Assembly (NCBI GenBank): GCA_900539735.1
Contig: UQDE01000002.1
Span: 24,445 to 88,444, forward strand
From: an uncultured Collinsella sp.
GTDB lineage: Bacteria; Actinomycetota; Coriobacteriia; Coriobacteriales; Coriobacteriaceae
DNA: 64,000 nucleotides
Direction of reading: 5' to 3'
The notes below the pieces were generated by a model that did not search any database, was not told the origin of the DNA, and saw only the letters and a list, made by a program, of their open reading frames with translations. Shown one piece after another: positions 17,419-24,457 of the stretch (position 1 is the stretch's first letter; the number at the start of each line of letters is the position of its first letter). The translations under genes and the position numbers were made by a program.

Positions 17419-17448
17419 AAGGGCGCTCCTTCGGGGGCGCCCTATTTC
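17419..17448 (+). terminator. terminator after serS
   Basis: AGGGCGC...GCGCCCT stem with TTCGGG in the loop, followed by ATTTCG; a modest T-run. Confidence 0.6.
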
Positions 17449-17569
17449 GTGCGCAGGTCCATACCATGCCGTACGGACAGCTCAATAGAAAACACACGAA
17501 CAACTGTTCTGTATACAGCCATCTACCTGCTATGCTTTTGCTAAATAAGAGCGAGAGAAAGGGGACGCG

Positions 17570-17947
17570 ATGGAGCTGTTTGATGATCGGGTGGTTTTGT
17601 TTGAGAGCGACGAGGGCGGGGAGTACCTGCTTGTAACGTCTGAGCCGTCTGGCATGGGTGGCCTGGTGGTTCGACAGACGAGCGAGGGATCGTTGACGCA
17701 ATGGTGCTACGAGGAGTCGCCGCATGTGGTCGAGACCTTTGTGACGCACGAGGGGCTTGTGGCCCTGGAGCATTTCTATGGGGTCCGGACATCTAACCAG
17801 GTTGCGCGCATGCTGAGCATCTCGTTTGCCGATTATGACTGTGCCCAGCGGGTGAGATCGCTCCTGAGGGAACTTGATGCTAAGTTTGACGTGATCGAAA
17901 AGCCAATCGATCGTACGGGGAACGGCGGTATATGCGGAGCAGCATGA
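17570..17947 (+). CDS. hypothetical protein
   Basis: The 125-residue acidic protein (MELFDDRVVLFESDEGG...) has no membrane segment and no motif I recognise. The N-terminal half looks strand-rich, the C-terminal half helical (SFADYDCAQRVRSLLREL). GAGAAAGGGGA before the ATG and GC-rich third positions support it as coding. It is followed by the tRNA-Arg cluster. Function unknown. Confidence 0.65.
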   Translation: MELFDDRVVLFESDEGGEYLLVTSEPSGMGGLVVRQTSEGSLTQWCYEESPHVVETFVTHEGLVALEHFYGVRTSNQVARMLSISFADYDCAQRVRSLLRELDAKFDVIEKPIDRTGNGGICGAA

Positions 17948-17983
17948 CAAAACTGCGTTCCACAAAAAAGTTTGAGATTGTGC

Positions 17984-18013
17984 TTGACTCCAATAAGCTA
18001 AAGTGGTTTTATA
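17984..18013 (+). promoter_or_regulatory. promoter of first tRNA-Arg
   Basis: TTGACT is followed by an A/T-rich TTTATA-like -10 region after 17-18 bp, ahead of the tRNA. It is less regular than the promoters of copies 2 and 3. Confidence 0.5.
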
Positions 18014-18024
18014 TGTCTTGCGCT

Positions 18025-18101
18025 GCGGCGTTACCTCAGCTGGATAGAGGGTCTGACTACGAATCAGAACGTCATAGGTTCGAATCCTATACGCCGCACC
18101 A
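18025..18101 (+). tRNA. tRNA-Arg (ACG), copy 1
   Basis: Acceptor stem GCGGCGT/ACGCCGC, anticodon arm TCTGA-CTACGAA-TCAGA with anticodon ACG, T-arm ATAGGTTCGAATCCTAT, encoded CCA. The A34 is expected to be converted to inosine to read CGU, CGC and CGA. It is identical to two further copies within 700 bp. Confidence 0.97.
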
Positions 18102-18111
18102 ATTGAACTTG

Positions 18112-18137
18112 AAGCCTCCGGCAACGGGGGCTTTTCT
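18112..18137 (+). terminator. terminator after tRNA-Arg copy 1
   Basis: AGCCTCCG-GCAA-CGGGGGCT stem followed by TTTCTTTT. Confidence 0.75.
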
Positions 18138-18155
18138 TTTATGCCGCCGCTGCAT

Positions 18156-18167
18156 GGATTCGAACCT
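18156..18167 (-). repeat. inverted tRNA-Arg T-arm, copy 1
   Basis: On the minus strand this reads AGGTTCGAATCC, an exact match to the T-arm core of the adjacent tRNA-Arg, in opposite orientation. Confidence 0.8.
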
Positions 18168-18175
18168 CGGTTGAG

Positions 18176-18273
18176 GCGCGAGCGCCAAGAAAACGCGGAG
18201 CGTTTTTAGCGAGCGGGCGAGGACGCCGGCAGGCGGGCGAAGCCGGTGCGGATCCGCGCAGTGGATGCGCGGA
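18176..18273 (+). repeat. 98-bp tRNA-associated structured repeat, copy 2
   Basis: This is the second copy of the element found behind tRNA-Leu, same length and about 92% identical, with the same internal palindromes. Its right end joins directly to a copy of the tRNA-Arg 3' end. Confidence 0.8.
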
Positions 18274-18375
18274 ATCCTATACGCCGCACCAATTGAAATC
18301 GAAAGCCTCCGGCAACGGGGGCTTTTCTTTTATGCCGCCACTGCATGGATTCGAACCTCGGTCGAGGCGCGAGCG
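18274..18375 (+). repeat. duplicated tRNA-Arg 3' end, terminator and inverted T-arm
   Basis: The acceptor-proximal end of tRNA-Arg with CCA recurs at 18274-18291, then a near copy of its terminator (18302-18328), then the inverted T-arm (18347-18358) and GAGGCGCGAGCG, after which similarity stops. The offset from copy 1 is 190 bp. It is a truncated second unit of the same tandem structure. Confidence 0.85.
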
Positions 18376-18414
18376 TCTTAATCATCACTTCGTAAAATTT
18401 TTCCAAATTGTCGC

Positions 18415-18443
18415 TTGACCCATCGAGGGGTCACGTGCATAAT
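18415..18443 (+). promoter_or_regulatory. promoter of second tRNA-Arg
   Basis: TTGACC and CATAAT with exactly 17 bp between them, ending 12 bp before the tRNA. Confidence 0.75.
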
Positions 18444-18455
18444 AATCCGTGCGTT

Positions 18456-18532
18456 GCGGCGTTACCTCAGCTGGATAGAGGGTCTGACTACGAATCAGAA
18501 CGTCATAGGTTCGAATCCTATACGCCGCACCA
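18456..18532 (+). tRNA. tRNA-Arg (ACG), copy 2
   Basis: Identical over the full tRNA to copy 1, including encoded CCA, with its own promoter. A stem of AAGCCTCCG/CGGAGGCTT and T-run follows (18542-18567). Unlike copies 1 and 3, no inverted T-arm follows it. Confidence 0.97.
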
Positions 18533-18541
18533 ATTGAATTT

Positions 18542-18567
18542 AAAGCCTCCGGTAACGGAGGCTTTTC
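18542..18567 (+). terminator. terminator after tRNA-Arg copy 2
   Basis: AAGCCTCCG-GTAA-CGGAGGCTT perfect stem followed by TTCTTATAT. Confidence 0.78.
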
Positions 18568-18678
18568 TTATATGTCGACATACTTGAGGAGTTGCTTTCG
18601 CCGTGTTTGAAAGTATCGAGTCGATCGACTGCATCAAATGAGTAAAAATCAAATTCAATAACTTTTTTTGAAAAACGC

Positions 18679-18707
18679 TTGACGATTATTCAGTCCATGT
18701 GCATAAT
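18679..18707 (+). promoter_or_regulatory. promoter of third tRNA-Arg
   Basis: TTGACG and CATAAT with 17 bp spacing. The -10 region and downstream bases match the second tRNA-Arg promoter, showing the genes duplicated with their promoters. Confidence 0.75.
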
Positions 18708-18719
18708 AATCAACAAGTC

Positions 18720-18796
18720 GCGGCGTTACCTCAGCTGGATAGAGGGTCTGACTACGAATCAGAACGTCATAGGTTCGAATCCTATACGCCGCACCA
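18720..18796 (+). tRNA. tRNA-Arg (ACG), copy 3
   Basis: Identical to copies 1 and 2, with encoded CCA and its own promoter. Confidence 0.97.
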
Positions 18797-18805
18797 TTTG
18801 AGCTT

Positions 18806-18834
18806 GAAGCCTCCGGCAACGGGGGCTTTTCTTT
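18806..18834 (+). terminator. terminator after tRNA-Arg copy 3
   Basis: AAGCCTCCG-GCAA-CGGGGGCTT stem followed by TTCTTTT. Confidence 0.75.
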
Positions 18835-18850
18835 TATGGCGGCATCCCAT

Positions 18851-18879
18851 GGATTCGAACCTCGGTCGAGGCGCGAGCG
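18851..18879 (-). repeat. inverted tRNA-Arg T-arm, copy 3
   Basis: AGGTTCGAATCC is present again on the minus strand, followed on the plus strand by TCGGTCGAGGCGCGAGCG as in the first unit, but the 98-bp repeat and tRNA remnant are absent here. Confidence 0.75.
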
Positions 18880-18981
18880 TGAAGCGGACTATTTCTTATC
18901 GACTCGTGTAAGATTCCGAGTAGGTGTCGCGGCCCATCCGCGACCACTCCTTCTTTCAACGACTGATCAGGGTGATATTTC

Positions 18982-21423
18982 GTGGCAGAGCGTCCGACAT
19001 ACAAGCTCAGGTTTCTCGACCCCAAAAAGCGTTTTCCATCGATGCCAGAGCAGCCTGCGGGGCGCTCATATGGTGTTGTCTGGAAAGTCTTTGGCGAGGA
19101 CCCCAAAGAGTCGTGCTATGTCGTCGAATTCGTCGGCAAAACTCACATATCGCTCTTGGGCTACGTGAGCGTGTCGGGCAAGGTTTATAAGGTTGACCGC
19201 CCTGTTCGGGAAGTACCGTTGCCCGAGGACCCTGACATGGAGCTGGTCCTTCACGAGTCCGATTCCAGTATTGGCGAGATTATGGTGAGGGAGGCCAACG
19301 GAGCAATGCACGCGTGTGCGCGAACTGCCGGCTCTCCCGAAGGCCCCATGCGCGAGCAGTCCGACCACGAGACATGGAATTCGACCCGCGCCCTTCCTTA
19401 CGGCGAGTTCATGGCCTCGATGTTCTTGCGCTACGTGATATTTGCCAACTCCGAAAGCGCTCTTGCGAACACGACGGGCGTCGACGGTCTCGATGCAGGC
19501 ATGCAAAACGTTGTCGACAAGATCAAACTCGTAAAGTTGCCCGAGCCGGTCGAGGTGTTTTTGGGCTTTGACACGGCACCGCTCCCCGATGCTATCGAGA
19601 CGCTGCTTTACCGTGTTGACCATGCCGAGAATCCGAGCGGTATCGAGCGCTATGCTGCCGCTCTTATGAGCGAGATCGACTTGCCCCGCCTGCGCACCAT
19701 TGCTGCCAAGTCCGAAATGAGCCTAGCGCGCATCGACCGCTCAAGGCTGTTCTATCTCAATTTTGATCGTAGCCTGCTGGACCAGGACGAGATTGACATG
19801 CTGCTTGCCATCGAGTGCCGTCTCAACCGCCTCTCCGGCATCCTTGAGCGCATCGGGGCCGGATTGGTCCCCGCGGCATCCTCGCCGAGCCTTGAGGGCT
19901 GCGCGCTCTTTGATGCGTGGCATATCGCCAAGACAACCAACGATGTTCCCCGACTGCTCGATACGACCTCGAGCGACAACCCGTGGGGCAAACCCGGAAC
20001 GGTAGCTTGCCAGCCGGGCGGTGAGTGGGACGTGCGTACCCGCTTCGCGCGTATCGTCGAGGCGCTTAACGTGGTCACACGGCTCGACTATACCTATCGG
20101 GCAAACGTTGCCGAGGGGATTATGCTCGTTCGGTTTGGGCACTCTGTCGTGGATGCCATGCCACAGCGTGAATACGACGCTCAGGAGGATGTCTGGCGCG
20201 AGTTGGACGAGAACGCGCGTGTGATTTGGGCCGCGGAGCACGACGCGCGCGTGGCGCTTACGCTGGCAGCGGCTTGCTTTGCCGCAGGTGCCTGCATTGC
20301 GCGCTGCTATGTTCAGATTGCGGCTCCCGACGGCGAGCAGGGCGAGCGCGTCATTGCAACATATTCCTTTGGGCGTGCGGCCTATCTGGCCAATTGCGTG
20401 CCTGTCGCCAAGGATCTTGAGAGCATGGATATGGACGATATGCCGTGCAAGCGCATGCTTGAGGCATATGAGTCGGACGCGCCGGATGCGATTGAGCCTG
20501 CAGAGGTTCACGCTCGCCCGCGTGACGACCACCGTTCGCTGCCGCCGGCGTTGCGCGACCTGCTGCTTGCCGATACGGCTGATGAGCTCGAGGTCATGGA
20601 GATGGACGATGACCCGTATGTGGCGCGCGTCGTTGAGTTGCGCGAGCAGGCAAAAGTTGACCGTGCAAGTGCGTTTGAGGGCTTCTCCCGTCTTGTTGAG
20701 GAGCTGGAGGCCAAGTGTGCCGTTGCCGAGCTTTTGGCAACGGGTCCGGTCCAGACGCAGTTTTGCGACAACCAGCTGGTACGCATGGTGCTGCCGGTAA
20801 TGGAGGAAGACCGCTCCGTTCGTATTTTGCGTGCTCCCGATGCGCTGTACTTTGCCCAGCACGAGATCTGCAGTTATTACGCCGAGCAGGAGGATTTTGA
20901 ACGGGCATTGCCCGAGGTGCGTCGTCTTTACGATCTGGCTCGCTCGTCCATGCAGTCGCACTTTGCGCTCATCAACGTGCTGGCGCGCCTGGAGCGCTTT
21001 GACGAGATTATCGAGGTGGCGCGCCACGGCCTGCGCATTGCCAGTGACCGTTCCGCAATCGGTTATCTGTTCTATCGTCTGGCGTTTGCCTATTGGAACT
21101 GCGACCAGCTCGAGCTCGCGTTGGCGTGCTACCGCCTCGTGCCGCGCGGCGAGGAGTCGGGTAGCAGCGCGCTGGAGGAAATGCAGGGCCTTATGAACGA
21201 GATGGGCGTCAACGAGCCGCCGACGTTCGAGGATGCGGTTGAGACCATCCGTAAGGCCGGGCTCGAGCTGCCTCCCGTGTCCGCTGTGACCAACCAGCTG
21301 GCGGATGCCGCCGTGCAGCTGGTCGATAACGGCTTCTTTTTCCTGGCGCGCGTCTGCATCTTCCAAATGTGGCGCACCATGGGCAACGATGAGCTCGGCT
21401 CCCTCAGTCGCTCGCTGGGGTAG
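18982..21423 (+). CDS. large TPR-like protein, function unknown
   Basis: The 813-residue soluble acidic protein has a strand-rich N-terminal region (about 1-90), a mostly helical body, and a C-terminal helical-repeat region (about 620-800) with TPR-like spacing, for example ALYFAQHEICSYYAEQEDF and SAIGYLFYRLAFAYWNCDQ. No catalytic motif is evident. It starts with GTG behind a weak site. It stands as a single gene between the tRNA-Arg cluster and the AAA ATPase. The TPR reading is by pattern; the role is unknown. Confidence 0.7.
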   Translation: MAERPTYKLRFLDPKKRFPSMPEQPAGRSYGVVWKVFGEDPKESCYVVEFVGKTHISLLGYVSVSGKVYKVDRPVREVPLPEDPDMELVLHESDSSIGEIMVREANGAMHACARTAGSPEGPMREQSDHETWNSTRALPYGEFMASMFLRYVIFANSESALANTTGVDGLDAGMQNVVDKIKLVKLPEPVEVFLGFDTAPLPDAIETLLYRVDHAENPSGIERYAAALMSEIDLPRLRTIAAKSEMSLARIDRSRLFYLNFDRSLLDQDEIDMLLAIECRLNRLSGILERIGAGLVPAASSPSLEGCALFDAWHIAKTTNDVPRLLDTTSSDNPWGKPGTVACQPGGEWDVRTRFARIVEALNVVTRLDYTYRANVAEGIMLVRFGHSVVDAMPQREYDAQEDVWRELDENARVIWAAEHDARVALTLAAACFAAGACIARCYVQIAAPDGEQGERVIATYSFGRAAYLANCVPVAKDLESMDMDDMPCKRMLEAYESDAPDAIEPAEVHARPRDDHRSLPPALRDLLLADTADELEVMEMDDDPYVARVVELREQAKVDRASAFEGFSRLVEELEAKCAVAELLATGPVQTQFCDNQLVRMVLPVMEEDRSVRILRAPDALYFAQHEICSYYAEQEDFERALPEVRRLYDLARSSMQSHFALINVLARLERFDEIIEVARHGLRIASDRSAIGYLFYRLAFAYWNCDQLELALACYRLVPRGEESGSSALEEMQGLMNEMGVNEPPTFEDAVETIRKAGLELPPVSAVTNQLADAAVQLVDNGFFFLARVCIFQMWRTMGNDELGSLSRSLG

Positions 21424-21512
21424 GGGCGATATAGAGGGGCCGCACCGCGCTATTTGTATCGGCGCGGGCGGGAGGACCCGGCAGGATCGGTAAGGCATAA
21501 AGCCGCCGAGCC

Positions 21513-21566
21513 TGCTAAAACTGTTAAACTCTGCTAAAGTTGCTAAACTTTGTTAAAGTTGTTAAA
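21513..21566 (+). repeat. 19-bp-period TG(C/T)TAAA tandem repeat before the AAA ATPase gene
   Basis: Six TG[CT]TAAA heptamers start at 21513, 21522, 21532, 21541, 21551 and 21560, so spacing alternates 9 and 10 bp and three 19-bp units are formed. The array ends 19 bp before the start codon. It could be an operator bound by the winged-helix end of the downstream protein; that is inference. Confidence 0.8.
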
Positions 21567-21585
21567 ACTAGCAGAGGAGGGCAGA

Positions 21586-22668
21586 ATGACGAAAGCTGTT
21601 AACCCCTTTAAGCCAACGGCGGGCATGAATCCGCCTGAGCTTATCGGACGGGACACTGTTTTGGATGACTTTGCCGAGGCTCTTGAGAATGGTCCTGGTG
21701 CCCCCGATCGACTCATGCGCATCTCGGGCGTCCGAGGCACAGGTAAAACGGTGCTCCTTAATGCATTGGGTGACCTTGCACGCAAAAAAGGATTCGAGGT
21801 CGTTGACGTTGCCTCCAATGCTGGTTTTTGCAATAGAATCCTCGAGGCTCTGCAGCGAAACATTCGTCTTGAATCAATCTCGATTTCCCCATCGATTTTA
21901 GGGGTCAGCCTTGGCTCCATGGAGATGTCGAAGTCGGCCTCTCATCTGGGCGAGGCGATGTACGATGCTGCGAAGCGCGGTGGTCTGCTCATTACGCTCG
22001 ACGAGATCCAGGATGCCTCAACTGAGGAAATGCGCGAGCTAGGCAATGAGATGCAGCTCTTGATCCGCCAAGGAGCGAATGTCGCTTTCGCTTTCGCCGG
22101 GCTGCCGACATCGGTAGATGGCGTGGTGGTGGATGATACGTTGACGTTCCTTCAGCGAGCCAAACATGTTGAACTTACTCGGCTTTCCGATTTTGAAGTT
22201 GGCGGATCGTTTGAGGATACGATGAGACGAGCGGGCAAGGAGCTCGACAAAGGTGCCGCTGAGCTATTAACAAAAGCTTCGGCAGGCTATCCCTTTATGG
22301 TCCAGCTGGTCGGATATTACGCTTGGCAGGTTGCTGCGCGCAGTGGGGCGGAGAGCGTGAGCGAAGAGGCGGCTCGTAAGGGTATCCAGGCGGCTCTTGA
22401 TAGCTTTAATGCTATGGTGATTGCCCCAGCGCTGCGCAGGGTGTCGGAACGGCAGTTTCAGTATCTCGCGGCGATGGCTCAATGCGAGGGCGTCGATATC
22501 GCCAACGGCGATATCGCCAAGAAGATGGGTTTGTCGGCGAACAAAGTTGGGTCATATCGCAAGCGTCTGATCGATGCGGGGTTGATTGAGCCCGCGGGCT
22601 ATGGCTGTGTTTCGTTTGCAATTCCGTACATGCGCGATTATCTGTTGGAGACCGTTCGAGAGGACTAA
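21586..22668 (+). CDS. AAA-type ATPase with C-terminal winged helix
   Basis: The 360-residue protein begins with a segment naming the NTPase fold: ELIGRDTVLDDF, Walker A GVRGTGKT (residues 48-55) and Walker B LLITLDEIQDA (about 134-144). The C-terminus has a winged-helix-like module (KKMGLSANKVGSYRKRLIDA). The layout is like Orc1/Cdc6-type or toxin-associated ATP-binding proteins of mobile elements. The start is chosen for AGAGGAGGG before the ATG; an upstream in-frame TTG lies inside the repeat array. Confidence 0.8.
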   Translation: MTKAVNPFKPTAGMNPPELIGRDTVLDDFAEALENGPGAPDRLMRISGVRGTGKTVLLNALGDLARKKGFEVVDVASNAGFCNRILEALQRNIRLESISISPSILGVSLGSMEMSKSASHLGEAMYDAAKRGGLLITLDEIQDASTEEMRELGNEMQLLIRQGANVAFAFAGLPTSVDGVVVDDTLTFLQRAKHVELTRLSDFEVGGSFEDTMRRAGKELDKGAAELLTKASAGYPFMVQLVGYYAWQVAARSGAESVSEEAARKGIQAALDSFNAMVIAPALRRVSERQFQYLAAMAQCEGVDIANGDIAKKMGLSANKVGSYRKRLIDAGLIEPAGYGCVSFAIPYMRDYLLETVRED

Positions 22669-22716
22669 TAAAGAATGGGCTGTCCGCGCTGTCGCTGGGG
22701 CCGTCCTTGTATCTTT

Positions 22717-22786
22717 GTCTCAATCTGTAACATCTGGAGGGGATTACGGCCTGCAGATGTTACAGATTAAGATGATTGACTGAGAC
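22717..22786. repeat. interrupted inverted repeat after the ATPase gene
   Basis: AATCTGTAACATCTG (22722-22736) pairs perfectly with CAGATGTTACAGATT (22754-22768), and an outer GTCTCA/TGAGAC pair encloses it. No T-tract follows on the plus strand, so a classic terminator is doubtful. It could be a transposon-end relic or a regulatory site. Confidence 0.6.
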
Positions 22787-22834
22787 GTTTACTGGTAAAA
22801 GAGAGGTAAAAGAGGAAACGCCTCAAAATTCCCC

Positions 22835-22863
22835 TTGCCCAACTTCGGCTGTTTGGTTACTAT
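22835..22863 (+). promoter_or_regulatory. promoter of tRNA-Ser
   Basis: TTGCCC and TACTAT separated by 17 bp, ending 14 bp before the tRNA. Confidence 0.55.
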
Positions 22864-22877
22864 AGAACGGCTGTTAC

Positions 22878-22968
22878 GGAGAGCTGACCGAGAGGCCGAA
22901 GGTGCTCGCCTGCTAAGCGAGTATGCCCCAAAAGGGCATCTGGGGTTCGAATCCCCAGCTCTCCGCCA
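22878..22968 (+). tRNA. tRNA-Ser (GCT)
   Basis: This class II tRNA has acceptor stem GGAGAGC/GCTCTCC, anticodon arm CTCGC-CTGCTAA-GCGAG with anticodon GCT, long variable arm (TGCCCCAAAAGGGCA), T-arm TGGGGTTCGAATCCCCA, discriminator G and encoded CCA. Confidence 0.96.
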
Positions 22969-22981
22969 GTATGACTTTGAA

Positions 22982-23010
22982 GAAGGGTCCCATTTGGGGC
23001 CCTTTTTTAT
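22982..23010 (+). terminator. terminator after tRNA-Ser
   Basis: AAGGGTCCC and GGGGCCCTT form a stem followed by a run of seven Ts in total. Confidence 0.75.
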
Positions 23011-23144
23011 TATCAAGAATGGCGGCTGGGGATTAGAGTCCGAAAGGGCGTGAACATTAGGCAAACACGGGGCGCTTGAAAACGGGGAGACCCAGGCGTG
23101 CTCGTGCACCACGGTGTGGGGTTCCGAGGGGATGGAGTAGAAAT

Positions 23145-24296
23145 ATGGTAAAGGTCGGGCTGCGTAAGCCGAATCTAAAGACATCACTCAAGGCAAGAAC
23201 GACCGGCAGAGCGAAGCGCGCGGTAAGGCGGGCGATAATCCCCGGCTATGGTAAGAAGGGCATGGGGTGGATCAAAAATCCGAAGAAGGCTGCTTACAAT
23301 GCCGTATACAGCAGAACGACCGTCGGAGTTGGGGATGTCGCTCGCGCCGTTGCTAAATCAGGCGCTCGGAGCTCGGCGTCAAGGACGTCCTCAATTACTG
23401 TTTCATCGCATGAAATTACACCTTTGGCGAAGCCTGAACAGAAATCTCTCACTCGAGAGATTACGTCGGTTGACAGGGCAAACAAGGCGCTTTTGCTATG
23501 CTTCCTTCTTGGGTGGTCGGGCGCTCATAGGGCGTATGCACGGATGTGGGGTAGCTTCTTTCTATATCTCTTTACCTTTGGCCTTTTTGGATTTGGTTGG
23601 CTGTTTGATATTGTGACACTACTGATGAGACGCTCCGAGCTAAGGCGTCTCGGCGACAGTGATCCGACTCAACAGCAAGCGCCATGTTCCGTTGATTCTA
23701 CATTCGATCGAAATGTCGCCGACTCCGGAAATTGGGAACAGCGTGGAGATGGGGAGGCTGCGGCTCGGCTAGAGCTTCAACGTAAAAACCGTGCCTATAT
23801 GGAAGAAAACGGCATCGACGTGGAAATGTTTACCGAGGAAAAGGTCGCGGCGGACGCCTTGCGAACCATTGAGTCGGTATGCCCGTGCATGCTTAGGTTT
23901 GACCGAGGCATGAGCGAAGAGGAGCCAAGCATCAGCTTTTGCTCTCCAACAAAGACGGGGAAAATGCCCAAGAATGTCGTCGAGGCCCGCATTTACCATC
24001 AGGATGTGAAGCTATTGATGGATTCCCACGGCTTCGAATTGCCGGAGTATGGTGACAGCATCAATGTCATGATTAGTTATCTAGCTGATGGGCGCATAAA
24101 TAAAGTCGATATCCATGGGTTCCATAATGGCCGCTCCGTTAGTGTCTCCATTCGCAGGCGGAGCGACGATCTTGTTATGACGAGTGCGGGCACCATCGGA
24201 GAAACGGGTGCCTGGCAATCGCTGTGTCCTGGGGCAGACCCCTCAGCTGGGGATCTTTTCAGGGCCTTGACCAAGGAGGTCGAAAGGATCTACTAG
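23145..24296 (+). CDS. TM2-domain membrane protein
   Basis: The 383-residue protein has a very basic N-terminal region (residues 1-80), a TM2 domain at about 110-162 (two hydrophobic helices with GWSGAHRAYARMWG between or before them and WLFDIV at the end), and a soluble C-terminal domain of about 200 residues without a recognised motif. The start is set by GGAG seven bases before the ATG. TM2 domains have no settled function in bacteria. The DNA is less GC-rich than neighbours in its second half, hinting at a different history. Confidence 0.7.
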   Translation: MVKVGLRKPNLKTSLKARTTGRAKRAVRRAIIPGYGKKGMGWIKNPKKAAYNAVYSRTTVGVGDVARAVAKSGARSSASRTSSITVSSHEITPLAKPEQKSLTREITSVDRANKALLLCFLLGWSGAHRAYARMWGSFFLYLFTFGLFGFGWLFDIVTLLMRRSELRRLGDSDPTQQQAPCSVDSTFDRNVADSGNWEQRGDGEAAARLELQRKNRAYMEENGIDVEMFTEEKVAADALRTIESVCPCMLRFDRGMSEEEPSISFCSPTKTGKMPKNVVEARIYHQDVKLLMDSHGFELPEYGDSINVMISYLADGRINKVDIHGFHNGRSVSVSIRRRSDDLVMTSAGTIGETGAWQSLCPGADPSAGDLFRALTKEVERIY

Positions 24297-24399
24297 CATG
24301 CCCGGTGGACCCGTTTTCAAGGTCCGAAAAGACACAGCGAAGGTAAACGGCTAGCAATGTCGCTTTGGTGATTCTGACGCATCCCGTTTAAGAGGTATT

Positions 24400-24428
24400 C
24401 AAAAAGAGGCGCCCCGTTGGACGCCTCT
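24400..24428 (-). terminator. terminator of the carboxypeptidase gene
   Basis: On the minus strand AGAGGCG...CGCCTCT forms a stem followed by TTTTT. Confidence 0.7.
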
Positions 24429-24457
24429 CCAATCTCAAATGTAATGTTCCCCCAGCC

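Noticed and set aside
16110..17420. 436-codon open frame on the minus strand opposite serS
   Set aside because: serS is unambiguous. The antisense frame is a codon-bias shadow.
18025..18796. Possible CRISPR array suggested by regular identical repeats
   Set aside because: The repeats are full tRNA-Arg genes with promoters and terminators, spaced unevenly, and no cas genes are present.
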